From: Puffinus mauretanicus
Lineage: Eukaryota; Chordata; Aves; Procellariiformes; Procellariidae
NCBI GenBank assembly: GCA_023333565.1
Contig: JAJKFH010001315.1
Coordinates: forward strand, 2,890,501-2,954,500
DNA length: 64,000 nucleotides
Reading direction: 5' to 3'
A program made the translations under genes and the position numbers. Numbering within the stretch: the first letter of the stretch is position 1; each line of letters opens with the position of its first letter. This document shows, in pieces, positions 24,780-36,800 of the stretch. The notes beneath the pieces are model-generated. The model ran no database searches, had not been told where the DNA came from, and saw only the letters and a program-made list of their open reading frames with translations.

Positions 24780-27700
24780 GTTTTAAATAGCAGCTCCATC
24801 GCATGTTCGCTCATCACGGGAATCCCCCGGAAGAAGGAGTTGAAGTATTTGATTTTAAATCTCTTCCGTTTCCACGACTGCTATTCTGATTTTTAAGCTA
24901 GTTTTTCTGAAGTTGCATTTATAAACATTAGGTAGCACCTAAAGAAATGGCTCAGCGTCACTTTTGCTGTTTTAACGTGGCTTGTACAGCTACACCAACA
25001 GAAATAACGTGTAAGAACTTAAATGACTGGGCTTCGTCAGACATTTCTTCTCTCTCCCTCTCTAACGCCACTGTTCCTCTCCCTATGTTAACAGTTAATC
25101 GTTCACATTTGCTTTGGGGATTTATTTACTCCACATAGAATATCCCTGTTTTAACCTTTAAAAATGCAGATGACTCTCGGAATAGCATAGTTCAGTTCTT
25201 CAGGGAGGAGAAAGTTGTATTTCATCTTGTGGTTGATTCCAGTCAGTTAAAGTCCTTCTCTTGCCAGTGCGACTCAGCCTCTGGCTGGAGCCTGTAGGAT
25301 GCAGTGATTACAGGGTTTCAGATGCCAACGTTTCTACTTTAAGCTTTCACAGGAAGAAACGTAAATTTAAAGCAACAGGTATGAATGCCAATAGATCTAC
25401 TTTTGTGCACGTATAGATGAAATAGTACTTGGACGTTGGCAAGCACTTTGGCTGCTCCTTGCCAGAGCTAATGGAGGGACTCCCAGCTGGAACACTTGTC
25501 CTATTTTTTCCCCTCAGCTACACGTCATCTGGTCTCACCAGATATATTTTCTTCTTGCAAACCTCTCTTCTCTTATATGTAAGACAGAGAAGAAAGACAG
25601 TTTACCCAGTACAAAGAACTCCAAAGATCAGCTTGACTGTTTTGAAGCTGTGGAAAAGATACAGGATTTTCACAGGATAATGGTCTCCTATTGCTAGATA
25701 AATCCAAAACTAGAGGTTAAGTATTCATGGAAAAACTAGCACAGAGGGGTACTTCTGAGCACTGCACTAGGAAAGCAAGACATTTACTGAAACGATCTGT
25801 TCCAAGGATCTTGTTCTGCTTTTTTTCAGTGCCTGATAATATATCAGGTAAAATAATCAATGGGTATAGGTTCAAAGCAGATTAAATGAACAGCTACAGA
25901 ATGACTGGATTTTTTTTTTTTAAGAAATCAGATGATCTAATGCAACCTGCAGCTCCAAGTAAAAGGAATTTCCTGTTCAAAGAAATTTATTTAAATTTGT
26001 AGGGAATAAGGAAAATCTGTTCTATTTTAAAGCTACTTTATTTCTCTACACTAGATACAACTTCTTAAAATATTCTACTGCTTGATATTTTTAATCAATA
26101 CATTTTAAAGTGCAAACATTTTTTCTACTGTAAATATTGCCATTATGTCAACAAGCCATAGACACTGCAGTGAGGTTCTTAAATGTTACCAGCTGACATG
26201 CTGTTAAACAAAAATATCACGTTTATATATTATGTTGAGATTTTTGTTCAACAATAAAATATAATTTTTCAAGAAAGACAAGACTGTGAGCTGCACAGAC
26301 AAAATTTCCATTCCCAGGAATGGTTCATATTTGACAAGAGAGGACCCTACAAAAAGGAAAGGGTAGACAGTTGACAATGCCACAATCCACAGACATGGTA
26401 AGTTCTTCACGAGGGAGGTGAGCATGATTCAAGTCTCTGTTCTCTCTAAGCTCCTTCCTCGTAGCGCCTAATTAAGCCTTTTGCAGAGAAGAACAATTCA
26501 TGATAAAACCAGCTGTGAGAATCACATGGTCTTTCTTTACGAATTGAAATTGGGAGTTACTTATCTGTGTTTCTGGTGGATGCCTAGTCTGTCTAATTCG
26601 GGATCCTGTCTCCATGAATGGCCAGAAAACACTGCCACCTAAGAAGACTCTACAAGCCACATGGGCGAAAGTGAGCACTATTGAGCTCCTGTGAAAGTCT
26701 CTTTCTAATGTTTCATTGTAATCTGTTCTGCAGCAAATGATAGAAGCTAAGCCAGAGTTAACAACATCGTGCTGTTGTAAAAGTAAGCTGTATATTAACA
26801 GGAGTACCATTTTAAAGGCCAGAGAGGTAATCCTTACGCTCTAGTTGTTGCTGATAAGATCTAGATCTGCTAGTGTACTCTGTTCGGGACAGCATGCTGT
26901 ACCTCAAAAAGACTTGGGCAAGTTGGAGAAAGTCCAGAAAAATACCCATAAGACTTATCAGAGATCCCATACCGTGATTTAGGAGAACAAACTCGAAGAT
27001 TGGGGAAACGGTTAACAGAAGGAAAGACTATAGAGAAATGTGATAACAAAAATATAAATACTTGCTGTGAAACAGTAATAATCTACACTCTGGTACTATA
27101 TTCAAAACAACAAAAATATATGGGTTTAAAAGGCAACAAAGGAGATACCACACATTAGAAAGAGCTTTCTACAACTGAGTAATGACATATAAGAATAGGT
27201 TGCATTGCAGTTCTATGCATGGCATATCTTTCACTGGAGGGTTTTATGGCATTGGTAGTCTAACATCTGTCAGGAGTGACATGTATAGTTGATGTGCTCT
27301 GGGGAAGGAACATAATCAACTGAATATACTCTCTTCATATCTTTCACCTCCAATTTTTATGATTCTGTAATTTCAATAGCTAGAGACTGGCTTAAACTCC
27401 GAAACGGTAACACCTTACCTATCATGCAAACTTTTGTTAGCATTTGCTTTTGCAAAACTTACATCCCTAATTGGTCTAATCCTTTGCTTAATTCTGCTTC
27501 CATAGCCTCCAAAAGCCCATATTCAGATTTAGAATAAGCTCACATTGAACTTATCCACACAAATAATATTTTACCTATCTATCTTGTAGTTCGGTTTGAA
27601 TTTGGCCCAAAAATGAGAGCCTCTTTTTTATAAAAATGCAGTACTTTCCTGAGAAGCAGAACACTGATATAGATCCCAAAACTAAAGTGTTTCATTTTTA

Positions 27701-30700
27701 GTGAACATTAAATCTGGATTCAGGCTGCTTCAGTGTCAACTTTGAGAAAGTAGAACTGCTGTTGAACTAATTACTAAGAAATCTATGAATCAGTCTGGAA
27801 GCAAATTTTCTTCCAAAATGCCTTAGAAAAGCTTCCATACTGATGTATGGAAGACATTTTAAACAGAAGATCAGTGTTGCATTGTTTTAATCTCATTGAA
27901 ACATTCCTACTGAGCTTTTTTGCAGCAGTTTCCCTGTACATATTCAAAATCCAGTGTGGAATAATCTTTTAAAAGAAACTGGGCCACACTGTCCTGCACT
28001 GAGGTTTGCTTGGCAAGGCAGACGAGGCAGACCACAAGGAAGCTGGCTATGGCTCTATCATCTTCTGTCCTGCATTACCGCAGCACAGCCTCTGAGCAGG
28101 TTCACGGAGGCTCCAGCCCTGTCTCATGCTACCTGGCAACACGCTCCCACCCTCTGACAATTGGCAAAATTCAGCCATGCTCCAGCCAGACCCAGTTCTG
28201 TCCCAGGCTGCACCTCCAGCAGGCTGACAAGGGGAATCCCTCAAGAGGAACTCGCAGCTCACCAAATACAGCCAGGATCACACTTGCAGGGTGACCAGGG
28301 TAGCACAAAGGGGATGAACTATGGAGGAAAATCTCACTCTGAAAATATTTCAAAATCGGCACTTATTTCCACTTCAGTTTTATGCGTTCTGCAGGTAAGA
28401 TAAGAGTTGAACAAACTCCTTATCTGGAAAACCACCTCAGAACAGAAAACTAACCTTGTTAAGCAATAGCGTAGTTATAAAACTTGGATTTGATTGCTTG
28501 CACAAGTGCTATGCTACTATCTTGTATGTCATCAGAGCATGTCAGCAAAAATATGGTGAGAAACTATATCCTAAGTCCTCAAGTTAATCCCATACTTGTT
28601 CTTTACAGGATATAAGAAGGGTGGAAGATCTCATGTCATCATTTCATTCTTCATCTTGATAGTACTGAGGTCTGATTAAGCCACAGTGTAACTCAGGATT
28701 TTTCTCAGTCCTTCCAGGACCACTCAGTTGTCCTGGCGTTGTTAGGTACTACAGCTATACATCCCTGCTCTTTCCAGTTCTGCCCTCTGTGTGAGGAGGA
28801 TCAGGTGCAATTGTTTCTCAGCTGACTGTTTAATTGTTTGACTCTTGACAAAAGGAACTTGTGCAAGGGCAACGATTTAGCCTGTACCTCCAGCTAAATC
28901 GGGGACCAAAAAAGATCTCTCTCTTTTCAGTGCTGGTAAATAGTACATGAAGGCAAAGGCTATTAGGACATAATATTTGCTAATCTACTTACAGCAGAGT
29001 TTCTGGGAACAAATAGTCATATGAGACTATCAAGTAAAAAGATGAATTTCTAAATTTATGCATAAAATTGACCTAAGTATACTCTGAAAGACCCAGCAAA
29101 TAAAATATGCCAAAACTATTTTTGAAGTTACAGTCTTTAAGCTAGTGTCATTGCTTTCTGAGTCTGCCTGATAAACGTAATGTTTAGGCACAGTAGGACT
29201 GTGATTAGGGAAAAGGTTTTTTTTCAGCAACTGTTCACCAAATTCACAAGGGAAAACATTAGATGTGTTTTTCTGTTTTAGCAAATCTATAAAGCACCAA
29301 CATCATTATAGGCTTAACTAAGGAGATAATTGTAACATAGAAATTGAACATTCACTATGATGATATAGGTGTGTTCAAAAGAGCTGTGTGAGGTAACAGA
29401 TAACATCTGCACATGACTCTAAACTCGTCAGTGGGCTTATGAAATTAATTTCTTCAATGAGAAGTGTGCCTATTTTATATGCATCTACACAGATCTCTTT
29501 CTTTTCCCTGCCCCCACCCTCAAAGAAAAGGAGCAAAATCTTTACATTTCTGGCTATAAAGAAGTTGTTTTCCTGACATTTTACAAATAATGGCATGACT
29601 TCACTGGACAAGAGACATTATTATAGGAATGGAAAGCACTTTAGCCTGATAAAGGTTTACCTTATTTTCTAGAAGTGCAGCAAAGATGTCAACGCTAAAG
29701 AGTAAGAAAGCCGAAGCCTGTTTCAAACTGTAGCTGAGTACAAGTTTGTGAGATATTTAATGGAACTTGGAAACTACTTAATTTTTCTCCCAAGAGTGTA
29801 ATAGAGTATCATCAGGATCTTAATATTATTACTAAAAGAACAGCCACATCTGTCAGTAATTTTCTTCAAAAGTCAAAGCTATGTATATGTATGTGCAGTC
29901 ACTCCCCATCAAAGAATTGCTTTCTGCTTTTCTTGAGAAGACAGGAACACAATCATTTCCTGTTACTTGATTGTCTCCAACTTCTCCTTACAGAACTTAC
30001 AATGTAAAGTAATTATAAATCTTGATGACTAGAATGTTTTAGAATTTAATAAAGATACATGCTTTAATGGTTTTCTTTACTCAGCCATCATTTTTTATAA
30101 TTGAAATCAAAAAACCTTTACTCATCCTATGAGTTTGCTCATTTGATCATCCATGATTAAGATGAGTAAAACCTTCCCAAAGAAGCAATTCAGCACAAGC
30201 TGCCCCCACACTTCTGAAGGAATGAAAGAAAAACAAAAAAAAGGATTAGAAACTGGCAAGGAATCCTGCCCTTGATAGCTATTGGAGTCTTGTGTCCCTA
30301 AACCTGCGTTCTTAAGTGATTTCATCTGTCCACAAGGGTTTATTTATCACTTACTTTTGACAACGTTCAGTCATATTTATCCATGCTGGTCCTTTTCTCC
30401 TCCATTTAATCATGCATCCTTTAGAGGTTCTCGGATCTTTAATCTTGGCTGATTCAACACCTTTTCACGACCAGAACGGATTTTACTGTTCTGCAATCAT
30501 GCTCTTCATTTTCTCTTCCTCTATTACAGTGAATAACATCACTGTCTCTTCTCCATCACCAAGGCTCAAACACTACGGTAAGGTCAGTTTTGACTGTTCT
30601 CTCCCCTGCTTGAAGATAATTGTCAAATCTTGTCTGCTTTTTTTCCCCGTACAAGTCTATTCCTTCCTTCTTAGCCAAACATTTGGACTTTTCTTCTGGA

Positions 30701-33310
30701 TCTTTTTTTCTTTTCTTGGGTTTTTCCTATGCTATATTTTTTCCTGTTTTTCCCCTTCAGAATGCTTGCTGCCAAAACTGTCAATCACCTTTCCTTTCTT
30801 TTCTTACACAGATGCAGTGGAAATCATGATCATCTAAAACTTTGTGTGCATGTGAAGTATTACATGCTTAAATAACAGAACATTGAAGATAAGCAGTAAA
30901 AAAAACATCAAAGCAATAGTATCTCTTCCTACGTTTCCTCAGACACTTTGAGAACTATTCAAGTCTCATCTTATCGAGGGGAGGATGAGAGGAAAAAAGT
31001 ACCAACCTCTTTTTTCCAAAGACAGAAGCTTAGGTACATAAATGTTTTACATCCTTCTAACTGAGACTGCAATAATAACTGTATGCATATACTCCATACG
31101 TATACCACATAATTGCATGATGTATCTGGCACATTAATGTTTCTACTCCCATTGTAATCACAGCAATTTCATCTTACAAGTTAATTCTGTATAATTGTCT
31201 GTAGGCTGTGAATTAGTCTTTCTCACACTGTTTTGAAGTGTTTTCTGATCAGCCAGTCTGTGTACCTCTATTCACCTGAATATGCTGAGCTGAAGTGTTT
31301 GGAGACGCCCTCTTTGTTTAAATGTGTGTAAGTAATTAGGTTTAAATCTATCTGTTTGGGTTTGCATGCTTCAGCACAACTGCTTAAGCACATTGCATGT
31401 CTTGTTTTAATCCTTAGCCATTTCTCCTCATTCTGGCTCTGGCTGAAGCCAAGCTGAGGTCCTGAATCTCTTGCCCTCTGGTGAGAAATCTTAAGGCACT
31501 GACATTGAAATACTGACAATTTTTGCAGGTATGGCCCAAATAATTCAGTTAAGACACCAGGCAGTATCATACTGGAAGAAAGGAGGAAGAAATAACTTGG
31601 AAGAAGTATGAAAAAAATAAACCTCCAGCAGTGCTCAAGCCACTTCTTTCTATTCTGACCAACTGGGTAAGATTTTGATATAGGACGCTGGCATTGACAC
31701 ATGCTTTACAGGCATTTTGCAGATAGCACAAAGAAGGATGCTGCGGCAAATAAAACTGACTGCTCGTTGCATGAAGATTCACCTGAAAATCAGTGTCTCT
31801 CACTGTATTGACCCATGGAAACCACCACAGACCGTGGTCCAGGAACCAGCCCAACCAGCCAGTGCATGACAACACACAGGCATCAACAACTCCACCTGAG
31901 AAAACTGGGTCAGCATCATTGCGCTTGCCTTCATTAAAAGTTACTGGTGTATTGTTCTGTAACGTACATGTGACATTTATCTTTCCTTCTCCATCTGCCC
32001 ATCCTGGGCAAATGTGAGTGAGTACACGCTTTGAACCCTCTTCTCTTTTTACATTTTGTAGCCTTGTGCTCTATTCAGCAAGCACCCAGATAGCCAGTTT
32101 GATTGCCCTGAAGCCTCACAGATGCCTTGCAGCCAGATTGCAAGCCAAAAAGCTACACTTAGTCACTTCCCAGCTCCCCTCCTTGTTCCCCTGTCATACC
32201 CACAGCTCTTACCTCCTCTCTGTACTCTCAAAGCAATGGCCTTTGCTGTGTTTGAGTTCTTGACCACCTGCCTTCTGAGCAACATCTGGGGCCCTCCTCA
32301 GCTTTTGTGCCACATACTCTCAGGTCAGTATCACCACATTCGAAGCAGAATGTCCCATCGCAGGAACGTACTGAGAATTAAGCATTCAATGGTTAGATTA
32401 TCAAGTACGTAGTGCATTTTGGTCAGTCATGTTATTAATGAACTTCATCAGCATAAATTCTTTATCAGTTTAGATCTTATCAACGTTCTTATGAATCTAT
32501 GAATATCTAGAGATATTCAGCTGAATGCAACAAAAAAGAAATCTCAACTTGGAAACATAGCATACAAATTTTAACAGGGCAGGAATGCCTCTGTTATGCC
32601 TAAAATTGCTTGTAAAACAGCAGTAATGGAATAGCAAAAACAGCACAAGTGGAAACTGGGTTTTTTATAAAGCATTTAGCAGGATGTCACATTGCATAGC
32701 AGCATTGCTTTCTTAGCTCTGCAGTAAATGATCTTGGTCTCTTCAGCAGCTCAAGCCCTCTTTCCTGAGGCGTCATCCCGCTGAGTAACAATAGCCCTTA
32801 CACACTATGTCTGTGATTTCCTTGCTGGTTGGTCACATGAATTGGGGACATTTCCTTCTGTGCTCAGCTGTCTGCGAGCGCAGGGACGCCAGGCCCTTTC
32901 TCACTGCCCGCTGCAGCACTCTGGCATTGCTGTCAGCTGGGCCAGATGACCCGAGGGTAGCCTGCGCAATACAGGGAATTACAGGGACGACATGTGAAGC
33001 TGCCACCCACCCACCTACTAGCAGAAATCTGTCAGATAAGCAGATTCCCTGTGTTGTGGTTGGAAAGGGCAGAGAGGGAAAAACACAGCGGAGTTTATTG
33101 GCTCAAGGCTCCCCAGACCCGAAGAGGCTCTAGGAAAGACATCTCAAAACTGTGGATTTTTGCTTCCACAGAGACTTAACAACGAGCAAATAATTGCTTG
33201 TTACTTTTCGCAGTTGTCAAGGTCAACGTATGAAGCACACAGTCAGTAGTGGTTTTTCAACACTTCATAAACCTGAAGGGAGCAATTTTCACTATTACTC
33301 CAGAAAAAAA
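24780..33310. other. Intergenic spacer between the divergent calcitonin and CYP2R1 genes, no supported gene
   Basis: AT-rich DNA without recognisable exons, RNA genes or transposon signatures. The largest open frames are 141 codons at 30,412-30,837 (plus, Phe/Ser/Leu-rich, from a pyrimidine-rich tract) and 144 codons at 31,268-31,702 (minus). Neither shows a domain. Distal enhancers for either neighbour could sit here, but the sequence alone does not show them. Confidence 0.6.
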
Positions 33311-33556
33311 ACACGTGGGGACCGAGACCCGTTGCCTGCTCTCCCTGGCCACAGGAGGACAGCCCCTTCCCAGCGCCTCCCAGCTCCGTGTCCGGCCGGG
33401 GCGGACTGCGAGCCCGGCACGAACCACAGCCGGGGACCCCCGCGCCCGCCCGCAGCCAGCGCGGCGGGACCGCCGCCCGCCGAGCCCGTCCCCGCTGCGG
33501 TTCGCGCGGTCCCGCCCCGTCCCCCGCCCGACGCGAAGGGGCGGAGCCCCCGCGGG

Positions 33557-33591
33557 CCAATGAGCGCGGGGCAGTGCTGCCACCGCCCAAT
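33557..33591 (+). promoter_or_regulatory. CYP2R1: Two CCAAT boxes 30 bp apart upstream of CYP2R1
   Basis: CCAAT at 33,557-33,561 and 33,587-33,591 lie 89 and 59 bases before the CYP2R1 ATG. CCAAT boxes normally lie 60-100 bases upstream of the start site, which suggests transcription begins close to the ATG with a short 5' UTR. Both are followed by G, so each creates an in-frame upstream ATG. Confidence 0.5.
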
Positions 33592-33649
33592 GCGGGCGGC
33601 GCCCCGGGCGCGGCGGCAGGAGGAAGCGGCGCGGCGGCGGAGCGGGGCG

Positions 33650-33883
33650 ATGTGGCCGGCGGCGGGGCCGGGGGGCCCGGGCGCGGCGGCGGCCAGCGGC
33701 GCCTGCCTCCTGCTGCTGCTGGCGGCGGTGCTGGCGCTGGTGGTGCGGCAGCTGCTGAAGCAGCGGCGGCCGCCCGGCTTCCCGCCCGGCCCCACGGGGC
33801 TGCCCCTCATCGGCAACATCCACGCCCTGGGCGCGGAGCAGCCGCACGTCTACATGCGGCGGCAGAGCCAGATCCACGGGCAG
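33650..33883 (+). CDS. CYP2R1: CYP2R1 exon 1: membrane anchor and proline hinge
   Basis: Encodes residues 1-78, ending IHGQ before donor CAG|GTACCG. The Ala/Gly-rich start and Leu/Ala/Val anchor are extremely GC-rich, unlike the AT-rich later exons, because the exon lies inside the CpG island. The [19 protein letters not shown] hinge closely matches the mammalian protein and supports this start. Confidence 0.95.
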
Positions 33884-36800
33884 GTACCGCCGCTCCGGCG
33901 GCGTCTGCCGCCTCCTCGGGTCCCCCGGAGCGGGAGCGGGAGCGGGGCGGGCTGGGTCGGGGCGAGCATTGCTGCCGGCGACGGAGCCCGGGGAAGAGGC
34001 AGCCGGGCGGGCTCCCCCCGTTCCGGCGGTCCCGGGGCTGCCGCGGAGCCCGGACCCGCACCGCCAGCCCGGCGCGTCCGGCCGGGGGAGCTGTCCCGCC
34101 GCCTGGCCCCGGCCCGGAGCGGCTGTCGGTGCCCGCGCCCCGCCGGGGAACGAGCGGCGGAGGCGGCCGCCCCGGGTTACGCCGCCCCGGGGAGGAGGCA
34201 GCGGCACCGTGGGCGGAGCACCCCCGCCGGCTAACGGGAGCAGGGGAAAGGGCCCGGTACCCGGTCGGTAGCGGGGCCCGGAGCACAAGGCTCTGGCAAA
34301 ACCGGTGCTGCGATCCGCCCTTCCCGTGGGAGCCGGGACAGAGCAGTGGCGGAGCAGAAGCGTTTTTCACCTCTCTTGTGCCAGAGCTCCCTGGGTAGGT
34401 CGGTAGAGGCGGAGAGGAGCCGTATGCGTGCCTGGCTCTGCTTTTGTTTTATTTTTTTGGTACAATGCTTAAATTGGTGTCTTGCTGCAAATGGCAATAA
34501 CGCGCTTGTTTCATATCCGCAATTCTTGGGCGTGCCATAAGGGCGTAAAATTAACAAAATTATAACAATCCAATAGCAGGCACTTGGATAATGCAACATT
34601 TTCACTGAAAACATGTTGCTTCAAAGTACCTTCAGTGGGATATTTGGAATACTTACTTACAGTCAATTAGTATGATTACATATGAATGGATTTTTTTTTT
34701 TCTTTTTTTCATACTTTCTTATATATCAGGTGTTTCTTTTCATCAGCCAGTTTCAGGCAACCAATCTATTCTCACAAGCTTCATAAAAGTTAAACCTGAA
34801 CTAGATCTAGCAGGGAAAGCAGGCAGGTGTTAGCATTTGTAAGTGTGTATGCATATACATACATAAACACACACACACAGACCTATGTTTTGGTAGCAAC
34901 TGGCCAGTTAGGGCGCACAGCCATTCGGCGTGCCTGTACTTCTCCAGACTATTTTTAACACCTGTGGTGTTTTACTTACCAGGATTATCACTGGAGGTCT
35001 GTGAAGGACTGAGCTTTGTGTACAACAAACAATGGTTTGTCTAGAAAATCACATCCTTCAAACTTCTAGCAGTGTTTAAATATAAGACCCCTAACAAGCA
35101 AATAAAACTGTTGCTAGAACTTAAGTCTGTCAAAAGCTTTTGTCCAGATCATTTTTGAAAGCTACAGCAGAAACAGGATAGTCAGAGTCTTGTCACGACT
35201 GAGAAGCGAAGCAAAGTACACTGATTAAAAGTGTGCTAAATGGCAGAAACAAAAGGATAGGATTAGCTTTTGTTTCATTTATTTTGGCAATAGGAAAAAG
35301 TAAATGTGTTTCAAGCAAAATATTAGGACAAATAGAATGGAAATAGGAAGGAAAATGTGTCATCAAATAGACTAAGCTTTCTACTTGCCTGGAATGCTGT
35401 ATCCTGGAAAGGATCCTGCAGAATTTGAGGGAACTTCAAGATGGCATATCAGAATTTGGGGGGCTCTGGAAAAATACAATGAAAGGATTTTTTTTTAAAT
35501 TATGTATGACATAAGAAGAAAAATAAGCTATGATGAAAGTATACAAAACTCACAAATGGTTTGTAGAAATATATTGGAGTGTCTTCTTGTCACATAAAAA
35601 AGAAGAGCCATTATAACAATGAAAATATCAAGTTTCTAAAACAAAATGGTTATAGAATCATTTAGGTTGGAAAAGACCCTTAAGATTATCGAGTTCAACC
35701 ATTAACCCAACACTGCCAAGTCCACCACTAAACCATGTCCTTAAGTGCCACATCTACACGTCTTTTAAATACCTCCAGGGATGGTGACTCAACCACTTCC
35801 CTGGGCAGCCTGTTCCAGTGCTTGACAACCCTTTCGGTGACAAGCCAGTTGTCACAGAACATATAATTAGGCTAACATTATTTCATATTGTGGAGGTCAA
35901 CAGCTCTGAGATGAAGGAAAAACTAGAGATTTGTATAGGTAAAAATACAGATTTGTAACGCTAAGAAAAGTATGGAAAGGGATATAGGATTTCAATCTTG
36001 AGTTTAGCCTCAGTTTTAATTTTTAAAACTTGGGTTAAGATTTTCATTTTGTTTATCCTGTATGTGCCTTCTGCAGGATGTATTGCATCTTTCTCCAAAC
36101 CATCTAGTGCTAACCACTTCTGGAAACAGGAGATGGGACTAGCTGGGCTATGCTCTCATTTGTTGGCTGTCATCATGGCTCTCACTTCTATCATCTGATG
36201 GTTCTTTGGGAGCCTGTGCAAATTAAGCTGGTGTCCAGTTTCGGAGGTAGAAAGGATTGAGTGCAGCTTGGTTGTTTTCACAACTGACACCACTTCTGTG
36301 TCTGTCATTACTAAGTCACATGTTGGAATTCTTTGCGATATGAATTTTTAGCTTCAGTCATAGTACCCTTAACCAAATTAAGCTATTGGAATTTACCTTT
36401 ACCCAGGCAGGGAGAAGGAGCAGATACAGTAGTAAAGCTTTCCTCCCTCCTGTGGAAATAGTCTCAGCAAATTAGGAAAGTAGACAATAGATGTACTTTA
36501 TTTCTAGTTCTTATATAAAAACTATACCTTATATCTAATAATGTTATGTTATATTATATGCTTATAAGTATATACTTGTACTAGTATCTACTAATGTTAG
36601 GGGACAGTACATTTTTTTCTGAAAAATATGCATTGTTGTTTCACATTTTTTAAATTACTATATGAAAACATCCCCGTTCCTTACTTTGGAGAGCTGGTCA
36701 CTTTAGGTGCACAGCAAAGCACGGAATGTAGTGTGGGCTAATTTACTTTATCTTTTGACAGAGTAAATTGGCTCACAACAGACTCTACTGTGTAATGCCA

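Larger units (their letters stand above)
33320..34330. promoter_or_regulatory. CYP2R1: CpG island promoter of CYP2R1
   Basis: A compact GC- and CpG-dense segment covers the 5' flank, exon 1 and the start of intron 1. It contains a GC box (GGGGCGG at about 33,538-33,544) and two CCAAT boxes, with no TATA box near the ATG. This is a housekeeping-style promoter. An E-box CACGTG occurs just outside at 33,312-33,317. Confidence 0.75.

Noticed and set aside
21761..24786. Many long open frames on both strands (up to 327 codons) within the calcitonin CpG island
   Set aside because: High GC content removes stop codons in every frame. The translations are Arg/Pro/Gly/Ala-rich on both strands simultaneously and match no family. 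No convincing splice structure joins them.
30412..30837. 141-codon plus ORF rich in Phe, Ser and Leu
   Set aside because: It comes from a long pyrimidine-rich tract. The apparent membrane-like hydrophobicity is a composition artefact, with no start context, partner exon or family.
24780..33310. A second calcitonin-family gene (CALCB/CRSP-like) between the two CpG islands
   Set aside because: I looked on both strands for a CxTATC/CNTATC ring, a GRRRR amidation site and a [13 protein letters not shown] propeptide and found none. Its absence from this window does not exclude a copy to the left.
33194..34398. Frames of more than 330 codons on both strands around CYP2R1 exon 1
   Set aside because: They are the same CpG-island effect. 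Only the 33,650-33,883 part of one plus frame is supported by CYP2R1 family similarity and a donor site; the rest is 5' flank and intron.
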